A stretch of 64,000 nt of DNA from positions 32,533,497 through 32,597,496 of the forward strand of contig NW_019211460.1 in assembly GCF_002443255.2 (NCBI RefSeq), given 5' to 3'. The notes below the pieces were generated by a model, which searched no databases, had not been told where the DNA came from, and saw only the letters and a program-made list of their open reading frames with translations. Shown piece by piece: positions 10,280-22,381 of the stretch (positions are counted from its first letter, which is position 1; every line of letters starts with the position of its first letter). The DNA comes from Varroa destructor. Its lineage: Eukaryota > Arthropoda > Arachnida > Mesostigmata > Varroidae. The position numbers and the translations under genes are program-made.

Positions 10280-12656
10280 ACGATAGCCTTTTCTCGTACT
10301 GGCCTTGCATTCTCCGCTGTCTTGACCTTTCCCCTGTCTTTCTCATGGAGATGGTTCTGACCGGCACTCGTCCGCTCTTACATCGCTCTTTTATGCTGGC
10401 TTCTTGGCGGACACCACCGCTTTTGGTTATTGGATTTTAGCGACCTGCTAAGCGCTTCTCGGAGGCTTAATGGTCTGCAGACGAAGTTGAGCCGTTAAAT
10501 TTCCTTACACTTGGTGCGCACTCGAGATGAGATAGAATAGAGCGTGTCACACTAGCACGGACGCTAGTGGCAACCCTTGCTCCGTCTCAATTACAAAAGA
10601 GATCGGGCGCGTGACAGTACCTAGCTCTAATGCAGCCTGCCAGATCCTAAAACAAAGCCTTAGAACAGGGTTACGACAGTCTGTGCCACAGGAAGAAATG
10701 ACGACTAGAAACGAAAGAAATGGTGTGCTTGCAGATCGGCTGGCCACATAACCAAATGTGGCAGTAGAGGATAATATCAAAAAGCAACAGGGAATTAGAG
10801 TCAAGAAGTTCGGATGGTGAGAGACAGTTACAAAAAGGGTGGTGCAACGATACTGGAAACAGAGGGAAAGAGCAACGGGGCGGATTATGGTGGTTCAGCA
10901 CATTCTTTCAGGAACATGAGCGAGTTGAAGATGGAGCGCAAGTGAGAGCAAAGTAGATGGAGAGTGAACAGGCATGAGTAACGGCATGATCTGTCTGGGA
11001 AAGCCGTCGTTGAAGTGCAAATGGTAGCTGTAGAAGTGGTGAAAATGGTGGTGGTGGTAGTAGTAGTAGTAACAGAATGGTCTGACGTGCTTTCCCCCCA
11101 GACCCTATCCCTCCTTGAGACAACCTTAGGTCGAAAATTGAACGAGTATTGGGAAAGCCTCTACTGCGATCTGGGAAGAAGTAGGGTCTTAACCAAGCGA
11201 GCACAAGAAGTGGCACACAGACGCACGAATAACTAGACCGACGCTGGTCGTCCAGTAGGTCTGAATGCCTAATGCCGGACCGTACCAACGACGAGCGAGT
11301 AGGAAGGCTGTGATTGAATGCGACAGAAGGACTAGCGTCGACTACGACGACGACTCTCAGATGACATATGAGAGGAGAAGCAAACCAATGAGAATCCCTC
11401 TTGGAGATGGGCAAAAAGGGACCATAGGGCTGCCCTCCGCACAAGCGAGAGGGGAAAGGCCTCCCCGTTTACCGTCTGTTGAGACGATAGTACGGGGGAG
11501 CTAGCTAGCTGGCTGGCAACGAAAAACTGGACGAAAGAGTAGCAGAAGATAACTAAGAAGAAAAAATATGGGGAAAGAAAAAAAGGTCAGAAAAGCAACG
11601 GGGATGACAGGGAAGAGCGAGGGACCGACGGGGACTTGGGGTAACGAAGCGTCTTGTCGCCCAGACTTTTTTCTCTATTCTATCGTTGTGTGGCAGCGGT
11701 GTGGTGGCGTAGCCACATCAGACGTCGCACCAGTTTAGGAGGATTTGATGAAGCAGTGCGGCGCAAAACGATGATCAAAAGTTATGGACGTAGAAGAATG
11801 TCGAGGCTTCACTGCAGCGACTGCTGGAACGACAGCTAAACCCAGGCCACTCGCCAGTGATGCTTTCTGAACGACTTGACTAGGATTGCCCGTTTCCTAT
11901 GAATCGGAGGACTAACGGACGCGATCAGCCGTTGTGAGCAGTGACGACAACGACAAATACTAGTACTGTTATTACCAAGGTAAGAGAAAAACGATAGTCC
12001 GAATATGAGAGATCGATAAAAATACGAGAGTTTTTCCATTGGGAACAGTATGTTTAAATTCGATTGTTTAGCTGAAAGCAGAAAAACAAAGTGAGAGACG
12101 AGTGTTTTTTTGTTATCACAAGCGGATATTCGCTCGCATTTTAAGATAAGTAACATCGTTTACCATTTTCTTTCCAAACGATTTAATTTATAGCGGAATT
12201 AGCAAATCTGGTTACCATAGTACCATAGTTTAATATATGTTCCATTTATGTTTTGGAGAATGTGAAGGGCAGAGCTCAAATTATATATACCCATTAATTG
12301 AGTCCAACAGCTATGTCCTCATGTACCGCTATCTTGCTATATCGAATAGCATCCATAAAGCAGTAAGTGGCTAGTAAGATGCTAGAGAACAAGAAACGAT
12401 CGGCGTTTCATTGCGTCACCCTGCTGTTGATCATTTGGCAAAATGATCATAGAGCCAAAGTGAGCACGATCTGTATTCTTTGTCTGTCGGACCCGGGCGC
12501 TTAGTTATCGCAATACGTTTAAGCGATGTATCCACATCGATGACAACCAGCGTCTTCAACAACCATCGACCACTGGAAGATCAACATAAAACTGCTGGTC
12601 CTGTGTGCTTCAAAACGCCATCACTCTTATCATTTGCTTTTTTCTCCCCTTCTCAG
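10280..12656. other. GC-rich patches without a convincing gene
   Basis: Two CpG-rich patches (about 10.3-10.9 and 10.9-11.85 kb) carry overlapping frames on both strands, including a long minus-strand frame at 10908-11444, with no splice sites or codon pattern that single one out. A GGT/AGT triplet run lies near 11045-11065. Around 11.9-12.4 kb the sequence is AT-rich and empty. Confidence 0.35.
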
Positions 12657-12820
12657 ATTTTAAAACAAAGCGTTCGTCGGTGGGTTTGAATGTCTGCGTG
12701 CGCAGTCTTGAGGCAGGCTTAAGTGCTGACGTCTTGGGAAGAATTACCTCTGCTACGTCCGTCAGCGATGCCGCCCTGCCGCCGCAACGCAAAACAGCGA
12801 ACTCTAGTTTCGAAGCGTAA
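12657..12820 (+). CDS. candidate terminal exon, Ser/Ala-rich tail
   Basis: A very strong acceptor (ttttctccccttctcag) opens a frame of 54 codons to a TAA. The product begins FKTKRSSVGLNVCVRSLEAG and ends KTANSSFEA. It is hydrophilic and Ser/Ala-rich, consistent with a disordered C-terminus. Other frames after this acceptor stop early or have no supporting signal. The upstream exon is unknown. The GC-rich setting makes chance frames longer, which lowers confidence. Confidence 0.32.
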
Positions 12821-13663
12821 CGCTGTACATGGGTTGGCAGAGAAACTCGTTGCGAGCGGCTGTATTCCCACGTGCCGTCGTCACCGCCAGCGGAATTTGA
12901 ACACTGCCTCTCGGTTTGCCGGCGACTTCCACCCATTCTACGGCACGCCACATGTCATGTTCCTCAACCATCTACCAACAAGCGCGTACACACACATGAG
13001 CACGGATCGCTTGAGCAATGGCGGTGGCAACTGGGTCTGCTCTCACAGGCTGACAGAGCGTAACAATGGTCTTGGCCTAAACGATAGAGCTGAGGAGAGC
13101 GAACCTCAAGAAGCGACTGGAAAACGCCCCGAAGCCGACGACTTGTTAGTAGAGCGTACGAGGTTAACTAGCAATGGAGCGCCCCAACGGAAATAGGGTA
13201 GACTACGGCAGCATTGAGAGTAAAAATGTGGGTCCAGAAAGATAACAATGAAACATTTGCATTTAGACGCCCGAAGATAGAGATTAATGCACTAAGGAGT
13301 TAGCGAACCTCCAAACTGGCATAACTCTGCAAAGGTTTTAGTTTGTGAGTTGTACTCTGAAAAAGTAATCAATTTATTGAGACATATTTTTGTTTCAAGC
13401 AAATGAATTACCATATTGATGCTTTGAGAATGTTGTTGGCATAGAAGTTTCCGCCATTTCTCAGCCGGTAAACGACGCTAGTCTTTCTAATAATGTTCCG
13501 CTTCAACAAATGTACCATTGTAATTTTCATTTTATGTCTACCCTCAGCCCTTCTTTGACCTTTGTTTCCGTTTAACTTGTAGACACACAATCTATATAGA
13601 CCCATGAATGTTACATTATTTAAGATAAAGTAGACGTAATCTATATATTTTAAACAAAGTTAC

Positions 13664-13707
13664 CTGAAAGGCAATGTCGTCTCTATAACCAATATATTAG
13701 AGACTAC
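13664..13707 (-). CDS. candidate 44-base exon, hydrophobic
   Basis: The block lies between a pyrimidine-rich acceptor (ctatgcgaacttcag) and a strong donor (CTTTCAG|GTAACT) on the minus strand. It encodes VVSNILVIETTLPF and ends in phase 2. That phase fits the start of the membrane exon at 8642-8455. Both are hydrophobic, so they could belong to one polytopic protein, but the 5 kb gap could hold other exons. Confidence 0.2.
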
Positions 13708-13709
13708 CT

Positions 13710-14619
13710 GAAGTTCGCATAGTTCCAAGAAAAAGATGAAAGGTGAAATATCCACATATAGCAAATGCTGCTTTGAATAGCAACAGATATGCTTTGAATA
13801 TAAATTACAGTTTAACATCGTCTTGGTATGGATCTTTTTTTCTGTTTCACTGCCTTCAAACACGTGCGTAATTAAAGAACAAGTAAATGAACATCTGAGC
13901 ATTTCAAGCTCCCATATTCTTGCGAAGGTTTACTAATATCGAACAGTATAAACGGACAAAATAACCAAAAAACACACTAATTTCGTGCCATTAAAACAAT
14001 CGTTTATATTCTAACGTAACGTACTATTATACATGACTATAACATTGTATATTACGCTATTTGTGCTGGCTTTGTCAAAGGACATTTGCGATCCTGCTAA
14101 ATAAAGGGTGATCACAGTATCTATTTTTTCTCATCATGGTTAAAATTTACGGAAGAAAAAGACTTGTAACTTATTCTAGGGCCTTAACTAGCCTAGGGCA
14201 GAATTAATGTAGACGGAGTTTGATTTATTCTCGTTGTCGCCTTCTTCTAGGTCTCGACTCTCTTATCTACTATTTTAGAAATGTTTTCCTTAACTACTAT
14301 CTGAACCGTACCTGATAGGTTCCCTAATGTTTAATCAACAAACGATTACGGAAGTATTTGTCTGTTTAGCTTATTTTGAGTGTCTTTTTTTTTTGTAAAA
14401 GAACGATAATATTTTCACCATTGTTCCCATATCAATTAACCACGCTCTAACGACTTACATTAGACTCGCAGTAAGTATCAAGCATGGCTAATTATTATAC
14501 ACGTAGATTGGTCAAAAACTAAAAAAAAGCTTAATTCTAGTCGAAGATTTTTACCTTAGAAAAAAAAACGTATGAACGTATGTTTGGTTCAAAATTACGC
14601 AATGTATTGCGGCTTTCAG
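13710..14619. other. AT-rich noncoding stretch
   Basis: AT-rich with many stops. It is probably intron upstream of the plus-strand exon at 14620. A possible acceptor at about 14251 (gccttcttctag) opens only short frames. Confidence 0.4.
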
Positions 14620-14747
14620 ATTTCCGTTTCGTGGAGAAACAAAGGTGCAACAAGATATCGGGAACAAAGACAGCTGGAACAAGCCCACCAAATCACCCTT
14701 TGCGGTGACGTTGCTGGCAGGCAACATCGTATTCTCAGCTCTTTTTG
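14620..14747 (+). CDS. penultimate exon, NRF-6-like membrane acyltransferase (tentative)
   Basis: Clear acceptor (ttgcggctttcag) and donor (CTTTTTG|GTAAGC). The open frame encodes a hydrophilic part (GETKVQQDIGNKDSWNKPTK) and then a membrane segment, FAVTLLAGNIVFSALF. It splices in phase to the exon at 14891. The joined C-terminus has the order 'GN-I-V-x-S ... F-x-E-x-P-x-x-x-L' seen at the last membrane span of NRF-6-type (nose resistant to fluoxetine, acyltransferase-3) proteins, although the spacing between GN and E-x-P is about six residues shorter than usual. These proteins are multi-span membrane proteins common in arthropods and nematodes. The exon pair is fairly convincing; the family is tentative. 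Confidence 0.45.
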
Positions 14748-14890
14748 GTAAGCTTCACCGTCCTCGACAATCGGCACACACGAACGGCTAACTACCCTAA
14801 ATGTATGACGAGTTTTTTTCTAGTGTTTTTTTCTAAATGACTATAAACATTGGCAAAATCTTCAACCATCCTATGATTTCATCAATTTAG

Positions 14891-14958
14891 TCTTCTTGGA
14901 AACGCCGTATACAGCCCTAGCGGTATCCATTCTTGTCGTCGATGACAAATCTGTGTAA
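14891..14958 (+). CDS. terminal exon of the same gene
   Basis: After an intron of 143 bases, an acceptor (atttcatcaatttag) opens the frame FLETPYTALAVSILVVDDKS ending in V and TAA. The phase matches the donor at 14747 exactly (G joined to TC). The E-T-P motif and hydrophobic segment continue the membrane span begun in the previous exon. The short acidic end would be cytoplasmic or lumenal. See the previous exon for the family argument. Confidence 0.45.
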
Positions 14959-14959
14959 A

Positions 14960-15900
14960 AAGTATACTGCAACTTTGACTAGCGTGGGTATTCACTCCAC
15001 ACTTTCCCGTAATATTTTATACTCAAGAGTCATTTCCATAGCTTTATAGGCAGCATTATGACCGGTATATTGGTTTTGAGAAGTTTCAAAACTGGATTAA
15101 GCTTCCTTTTCTGATGTCCGTTATGTATCAAACACCAATGAATGATACAGAATATCAAAGTGAGTCAACAACGCTGTCCGATAGCCAATTCAAGATTACG
15201 ACAAACGAATGCAGCTCATGTAACATTTGTATACAATGATTGAGATCTGCTTATTTTCATCATCAAGTAAGCATTGTTCTCATTCTAAGTTGCCTTCATT
15301 GTTTTGAGTAACTGCTGCACGCTCGCTGCAGGAGAAGGCCCGGAGCCGACCAACCGTTCCAACGCTTGGGTCAATCAGACTGCCTCTGATGCTTTCCGTA
15401 TTCGTAGCCGAGCGAATGTGACCGCGGATGATAGAACGCGTTGAGGGAGAGGGTAGTCCGGCATGAGGCTTACGTTCATCGGCCAAGGCTACGAAGCGAA
15501 GAACTAGCAAAAAAAAGAACGACTCTTTTGTATCGTTATAGGCCTGGACGTGCAGGACATTGCAGACACTGCAAGGTTTCGCTAGAACGTTGCCGCCGCT
15601 GCCTGTGACTGAGCTGCAACTGCTGCTTTGTACGGTATGGGTGAACCTTCTGAATGACAATGAGATGTACATGATGAGTGCATGACTGAGTCGGGTTCCT
15701 CCCGAAAGAGGTGTGCCCGTTCGTGTAGATGTTCGCTTGTGTACATAAAGCATATACTATATAAAATCCATGTGTTCGTATCTCTGGCTATGTAAGAGCA
15801 GATAGTCTTCCCTTCTGCCGTTGATACCTACTGAGTCTAGCTTCAGTTTGAAAACATTACGCCCTTGGTGTGCCCTCAAATGTAGAAAGAGAGATGTAGG
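14960..15900. other. 3' flank and GC-rich patch
   Basis: AT-rich to about 15290, then CpG-rich. A minus-strand frame covers 15280-15753, but its codon pattern is not convincing. I see no supported gene. Confidence 0.3.
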
Positions 15901-15956
15901 AATCGCAGGAAGGATAAAAGGCCGAGGTACGACATTGAGGGCGCCTGCCTGCCTAC

Positions 15957-16112
15957 CTCATATTCAGCATTTGCACGTCTTACTTCATTCGACAGTTTTC
16001 TGACTTCGTCTTCCTCTACGCAGCTCTGCGATCTCTTCGTCGCTTTTCTCTTGACTACGTGGTTGTGGTTTGCCCGTAGCCTCGTTTCTTCTTCTCTTGA
16101 CGCAGCACCCAT
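15957..16112 (-). CDS. candidate first coding exon, charged helical protein
   Basis: A minus-strand ATG opens a frame starting MGAASREEETRLRANHNHVV and continuing through a Glu/Arg/Lys-rich segment (EEDEVRKLSNEVRRANAEYE) that looks coiled-coil or helical. The frame meets a donor TATGAG|GTAGGC at 15957, and an earlier strong donor GAA|GTAAGA at 15984. Codon use is GC-balanced and the run of charged residues is unlike the neighbouring junk frames. The next exon is not identified. No family is recognised. Confidence 0.3.
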
Positions 16113-16119
16113 TCCAACC

Positions 16120-18148
16120 TCCCGGACCTCCCACTGGCCTCAGCACGGAAGGCCCTTGCTTGCTCGAAAAAGTCTTCGCTTCAGAAGTGAAGAATCACCC
16201 CCACTCACATCCCTCATGTACTACCTTATGTGGTAATACTATCTAGCCCTATAACCAGAAAAGAGGAACTGTCTATAGTCTTCGCTGAGTACGCGTGAGT
16301 ACTCTCCACTATGGTGTATAAACTACTTCTGTGTATCTTGCAAAGGACCTGCACTTCTCCCGCCCAGTTTTCGGACCTCCACGGCTACATCGCAGCGCCT
16401 GCCGTCCCATTCAGCCAACCGTCAATTACGTCTGTGACAAACTTCGACGAAGCGGTAACGCACGGATGCAAAAAGGAACGCGAGACGGACAGAAGAACCA
16501 GTAGAAATATAGAGGGGAGGTATAAAGAGAGAGGGAATAATAAGGGGGCCGCGAAATTGTAGAGGCCACCGGGCGAACGGAGCAAAGGAATACGACTCAC
16601 CAAAAATGCTGAAAGCCGTAAAAAGCAAAAACGGCCTCGCTAACAGTAAACTTCTCGTAGAGGCTCCATAGATCGGCTGCACGCCCGCACACATACAGCT
16701 AAACAAAACGATGTACGTGCACAATCGAAATGTATCGGAAGTTGACACCGTAGCGTACCCTGAACTATGCATACATTTTGGCAGGAACAAAAATTGGTTG
16801 AAATAAACTATGAAGCCTTTTCTGCTTAGCCTTTGCCAATTGCCCATCTCGAATAAAAGTTTCTCCCGCTCACGTTACATATTGCATACACATACACATA
16901 TACATGTATATATATATATGCTTTTCCCCTGCGAATGTTGAAGGATACTCGGATATAAGTGTTGTAGATGTGAAGGCCGCTCAGAACGACTCTCAGAGAT
17001 AAGAATATATATGTGGGACTGTAAAAAGTATATCGGGTTCAGCGAAAGAATTTTTCGAGACGAACACGACAGGCAGTGTGGACTACTTCAATGACGAGTC
17101 TTTAATCCCTAATCTGCAATGTACTGCGTTGTAAACGGGAACAGTACGATGAAGATGAAGCAATCGAAAACCTCGTGACGTCAAAAGCGAACAGAATGTA
17201 ATCTAAATATGTCGCACATACATCGATAACAAATAGGTTGGTCAGAATGAAACCAGGATGGTGAATCTTGCGTCAATTTAGAAGCTTTGTCATTCTCAAC
17301 TGTTTGTATATACACGTAGCGCTCGCTGCTTGCCCCGGCATCTAAGAAGAAAAGCCTTAAAACAAGCGTTCGCTTAAGAAAAATTGCTGAGCAGCGGGTG
17401 ACTCTCCATATTCGCTTTTAGGAGTTCCTAAATAAACGCCTAGGACAGATAAAGTATAAGGCCACCTTTTTTTGCATGACAGCATCAGATCCTGTTCTTT
17501 CGACGATCTGTGCCATGAATGAAGGATTCACGTGCACTTGGCTTTCATTGCAGACCAGACTGCATTGGATTACACCTGCTTAGATCCATGCAGTGCCGCT
17601 GCGGAAGCGAGAACTTCAAATAACGGACAAAAACCTAAAAGTAAAGCTCTATTTCAGATGTTAGCAGTAATTGAGTAGACTAAAAAGCGGAATTGATCTC
17701 GTACTAGCCGGGTATATATGTCAATCCCTTCTTACTATATGTTCTTGTGCCTCTCTCGCTGTAGGGTAATGTTAAAGGCTGGCGATTTTGCAGCGTTTGA
17801 TCGTATCCAAACTAGAAGCATCGGCTCCGGAAGCATTCGGTAGAAGTCGAATGTCTTATTTGTAAGTTGTGTAACAGTTACACAGTAATCGGCTCGCGAA
17901 CAAGCACAACGTTGAATACGTAAACAGACACTAGCTTAGTCTCTGTCGCCATGAGACGAGTGAGAAGGCCGCGTGAATAGCATAAATCCGCTAGAATGGC
18001 GATGGCCCTTTGGCAGGACTAAGCTGATAGCAATATCTAGGAGAAAAAGAGTTTCTGTGCCTTCCTTCTACACAGGTAATGCGTGTCGGTCCGAAATCCC
18101 CGTAAGTGATATTACTCTATGATGAGCTTGAAGAATAGGGCCAATAAA
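16120..18148. other. GC-rich to AT-rich noncoding stretch
   Basis: 16.1-16.6 kb is CpG-rich with overlapping frames but no paired splice sites. 16.6-18.1 kb has no supported gene. A TA run lies near 16905-16920. A possible 26-base microexon at about 18077-18102 (acceptor cttctacacag, donor CCCC|GTAAGT) is too short to call. Confidence 0.3.
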
Positions 18149-18149
18149 T

Positions 18150-18386
18150 CTATCCACTGAGTATCGTCCTGAAGCAAGGGTTCTGTAACAGGATCTTAGC
18201 CGTATGATTTGGGTACAAGTATTTACAAAGGGACATGTTCGCTTCGTATAGCGACACTGCGACAGGGTGATACTGTCGAAAAGAGTCGACGTTTTTCATA
18301 GATGCAGGTCCCCATAGCTCTGTTTGTCCTGAAGAGTACCTACTGTCGCATCGCCTATCAGCAAAAAGAGGCAAGTCGAAATACAT
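18150..18386 (-). CDS. open frame of unknown function
   Basis: A minus-strand ATG frame of 78 codons is preceded by a weak acceptor (attattgaatag) and has a mixed, protein-like composition (for example SLYEANMSLCKYLYPNHT, with two N-glycosylation sites). The frame ends in TAG next to a weak GTGGAT. It could be an exon, a degraded gene or chance. I recognise no family. Confidence 0.18.
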   Translation of the reverse strand: MYFDLPLFADRRCDSRYSSGQTELWGPASMKNVDSFRQYHPVAVSLYEANMSLCKYLYPNHTAKILLQNPCFRTILSG

Positions 18387-18834
18387 AGGGTCTATTCAAT
18401 AATTATATCCAAAGAAATCCATTAGACCCAGCGCCTGTATTGTGCTTGGACTCTTAGCACGGGCAAAACATGCATAGTATGATATTAAGCAAGTTCGTAA
18501 TGCGAGAAACGTTCCGCATTTAGAAAAATGGAGCGCCGATCAAACCGCAACGGGCGACTGCTTTAGAGGGCTTTATGGTCACGGTGGATTACAGGAATAA
18601 AGAAAATAAGCTACAGTATGTTAAAACTATAGATTACTGCTGAATATTTGTATAGGAAATTGGTGATATTTCTTTACATTATTTGCGTTATCTCATTTAT
18701 TTGAAATCGAGATAATTCATACCCGTGAACCTAAAACAATAATCGTTCGCATATCGTATAATAACAAGATCTACTCAGATAATTCGATACGATGCACAGC
18801 TTTTACCAAGATACTGCCTGCTCATCTGTTCTGT

Positions 18835-19059
18835 TTACGCTATAAGATTATCTACAGGATTGAAAAAAGGGGAGTTCGGTAGCCAGCGTGTAGACTTTTT
18901 GTGGTTTGGCCTTGGTTTTTGTTCGCTTTTTACGACAATACCAGATCTAAGCGCCCTTTTCTGTGGTCCACCTAAACCATGAGTAAGCATGCTATAATCA
19001 AGTACTAACTCTACTAGTGGGAACTGGTTTGAGGCTTGCCTTTTAGGATACCGAAACAA
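18835..19059 (-). mobile_element. possible decayed Tc1/mariner-type transposase fragment
   Basis: The minus-strand frame contains STRWLPNSPFFNPVDNLIA. This resembles the conserved 'W-P-P-N-S-P-D-L-N-P-I-E-N-L-W' block that carries the third catalytic acid region of Tc1-type transposases. The usual Asp of 'SPDLNP' is Phe here, and no DNA-binding domain or terminal inverted repeats were found nearby. If it is a transposase, it is a dead remnant. The similarity is short and could be accidental. Confidence 0.2.
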
Positions 19060-19099
19060 TAAAGCGCCGCGACACTGTCCCCGTGTGCGGAAATAAGGC

Positions 19100-22000
19100 T
19101 CTTTTGCGCGTAGCGTCCCTTATAACAGATCCAGGCGTCTAAAGCAACGGCTAACCTTCGTAGCAAATAGGCCCGAGATGCCAAAAATACGTAAATTCCA
19201 GAGGTAAAGCCCGAAAAATTTCATAGAAAACATTTTCCACCGGGACCCCTGGAAGGCAATATTTAGTTGAGCACAAGGTTAAAGTTGTCGTCTCTGTATG
19301 ATACGTTGGTTATTCCTAGGGATGTTATACATATCTATCTTGATTTCAAGTGCAGCATGTTATACGAGTGATTATCGCGTTCAATGCTACTGATTTTGGA
19401 CAATGCATACTTGCCATTATAGGGCTGATGGTTCGATTATGGGTTTAAATCAAATTTTGGGGATCGAAAGAACTAGTTGGAGAACGATTTCAATAATGTA
19501 CCTGCAGCATAGATTTGAAAATCTGTACGAAAAAAACAGCTCATAATAGGATTAAAGGGATATTATGTAAACATGAAACGATAAAACCTTACTTTTTGAA
19601 GCACTCGAAAATGTATTGCTCTCTTCGGGGCATTAATGTTCAGCCCGCAATAGCCCGCATCGGCGTGTGTTGGGCCTAAAAGTCATTCTTATTGAGGTAA
19701 GGCATTTTTTTTTCCAGTGGAAGCGGCAGTTTAAGCAAAACACGGCAACAACGTTACAACAACAATAATTTGGCCAATGGAGGCAGGGCTACGATATGTG
19801 GCAGCCGCTGCTGCTACTGCTACGGCCTGCTACTTCGAGCAGATATCCACTTCCGTCTAGGTCAGGGCTTATGCGTCTCATGACTAGTTGGATGGATAGG
19901 TGTCTCTGTTTGTCTGTGCATTCGTGTTCCCTTTTGTACGTGCGTGTGTGTATGTCAAGTCGCGACTACTTTTGCAACGTGGCAAATGTCGCTTCCGAAC
20001 CCCAGCAAACTGCCTAGACAGATTACGTTTGTGTTTGTCGGCTTCTCTCCTGTTCTTTCTACATTTCGTTTTTCGTTTGGCGTTCCATCGTCGCTGTGCT
20101 GGCGTCGTTGGGCAGGACGAAGCACAGATTCGAAGCGCCGCTCGACTGGTCGGTAGGCGCTCAACCCTGAGTGCTCACTCACCACCTGGCCAAGAGCAGA
20201 AAAACGGGACGAGCTAATGGCTGCTAGGGAAAAGACTGCCGCGAAAAAAGGAACCTTCCGAGGGGTAAACCAACGCAAGACGACGACGACGACGAAAAAC
20301 AAGCGCAAGGGGACTACAACATATTGTGAGCGTACCACTCTGAGCTGTTGTCCCAATTTGCCAACTTCTCCTTTTTCCTGCACTTCTCAGCGCGGCTGCA
20401 ACAACCCCAGCAACGCACAACAACAGCATTAGTAGTAGCAGCAGCATTTTCGGTAACGGCGACAGTAGAAGCTAAATCCAGAACAAGTGTGTTCGCCCCT
20501 GATAAGCGGGGACCTGATGGGGTGCGGCGGGACAGTAGGGACTAGTGCGCCGATGGCTGCGACGGCGGTGGCGCTGCGTAACCGCTCAATGGGGACGGGG
20601 CTCAGAGAAAGTGGGGCAACTAACTGGGCGCAAGGGGCGAAGCAGACGAGCTTCGGTGGAAAAAGCCTCCGTGCGCGCAACGCTGCGGCAGCGTCGAGCC
20701 TTCCTCATGAGGCACATAGACCTCCTCATAGCCGTACCTCTGCTTCGCCATGGCTTCGGCCACACATATACAACTGCAAGTGCAATCTATACCACTGGCT
20801 TACTGCGCGTTGTACAAGTGGGAAGCCATTGCTGGCACAGATTTCGGCTGCAGGGAAGAGCATGTTCGGCATGAGTTGTTGTTAGCCGACCGATGTCGCC
20901 GCTTAGTTGGCGGACGTATAGGTTGGGTTTAGCATCAACTAGTCGCAACCAAGAGCGTCTCGCCTCCACCTCTCGACAGCCCTCTTTCTCAAGCCTCCCG
21001 GCCACAACAGTTGAGACGCAATGGCAGTGAGAAATCGACACAGAGACTAAGGTCAGTTAGAGAAGGCAGAAGGTGAATAGAAAGTGAAACATAAGCCCCC
21101 AGCAAAGCCGACAACCACATAGGGGGAGTTAGGGGGTGGGGGGCAAAGGGTCGTGATGGCGGAATAAGCAGGGAGGTGGCGGGCGATATGTAGCAGTGCA
21201 GGAGCACTGCCGATTCTATGACACCGCTGCTAAACAGTGGTTCATTGTTCAGCTTGCGCTGTACACGTTAAAGAATATAGCTGAGTTGGGCTAGGAAAAG
21301 GTAGCGAAGGCGGATGAGTAGGGGGCAAAAAAGAGAAAACGGCAGATAGCTTGTAGTCGAAGAGGTTGGGAGTCCCATGGGACTCAGTTCGTCTAGGTGA
21401 GTTACTCGCACCCCCCTGCCACTTTGGGTACTGAGCGAAATGCGCATTCTCGCTAGTGCCTCTACGGAGCAATACTGGTGCTAGGCATCATGCCATAGCA
21501 GTTTCTCGTCTTTCATAGCGCTAACCGCGGCTACCAGTCCGTTTTGCAGGTTAGTACTTCGGCAGGTACGTGCATGCCGGTACCAGCGTTGAGCCTACGT
21601 TCAAGAACAGACGCTGTTGTCATCAGCGTACGTACACTAATATATCCATTCGATTGGCCCTGTGACGAGATAAGAGTGACGCTACTCGTCTTGCAGTCGA
21701 CAAAAGGGGTGATAAACACGTAAGGTCAAATGAGGACCCAATACTTCAAAGGCCTAGTAGCCAACGAGATCATGTCAGGCTTGTGTAGCTTTGATGAGTT
21801 TTTAGCACTGTGAGATTATGCGCGCAAGTGATTTTGGTGTATGAGTATTTTCACGTAATTTCAGTGAAATGCAATAGAGAATCAAAATGAAGTCAGATGA
21901 TGAAGCTGGCGCCAAAAGCGGATGAAACTGTGCAAACCTTAATTTAAATAATGCTTAGAAGTTTTACTTAGAAGTGTGATCTTCGTAGTGAAAAATATAC

Positions 22001-22329
22001 GTGCAGAAAATGTTCGCTCTGTTTTTTTTATTTCATTCTATTCATTTAAAACGTTCATTTTCATTGCTGAATGAGTTCTACTACTATATATACTCCAATG
22101 AAATAGTCGGATTTAGTGAGACCAGATTGTGTTGCACCAGCCAATGTAACTAATGTACTAACGTTCCATAGAAGTGGCTACAGATTGTGCCTGGAGGAAT
22201 GTTACTATTCAGTAGGTCGTCTTCACAGGATAGGTTGGTCATAGATCGAGGCCGTTCAGCCATCAGTTTAGGTACATTAGCCATCCGAGAGCTCTTCAGT
22301 TTTGCTTAATTTTATTTTTGCTTTTGCAG
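19100..22329. other. AT-rich stretch followed by a large GC-rich patch
   Basis: 19.1-19.7 kb is AT-rich and empty. A strong acceptor at 19714-19715 (ttttttttttccag) opens a plus-strand frame beginning GSGSLSKTRQQRYNNNNLA, but no upstream exon supports it. 19.75-21.7 kb is CpG-dense with many overlapping frames on both strands and triplet runs (GAC near 20280-20296). I do not call any of these genes. A strong plus donor (GTCTAG|GTGAGT) at about 21395 could end a noncoding first exon. Confidence 0.3.
21370..21385. repeat. 16 bp perfect palindrome GAGTCCCATGGGACTC
   Basis: A perfect inverted repeat without a loop, sitting just before the strong plus-strand donor near 21395. It might be a dimeric transcription-factor site, or chance. 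Confidence 0.6.
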
Positions 22330-22381
22330 AAGCTTGCTTCAAAAATTGATCGATCGCATAAACTTCATAATAAAAACTCAC

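Noticed and set aside
10908..11444. Minus-strand frame of 178 codons
   Set aside because: Pyrimidine-rich, Leu/Pro/Ser-biased product read from a purine-rich strand, with no splice sites; typical chance frame in a GC-rich patch.
12723..13196. Plus-strand frame of 157 codons
   Set aside because: Arg/Thr/Asn-rich with no domain or splice borders, and it overlaps a better supported terminal-exon candidate in another frame.
15280..15753. Minus-strand frame of 157 codons
   Set aside because: Ser/Arg/Thr-rich composition in a GC-rich patch, no ATG context or splice sites that support it.
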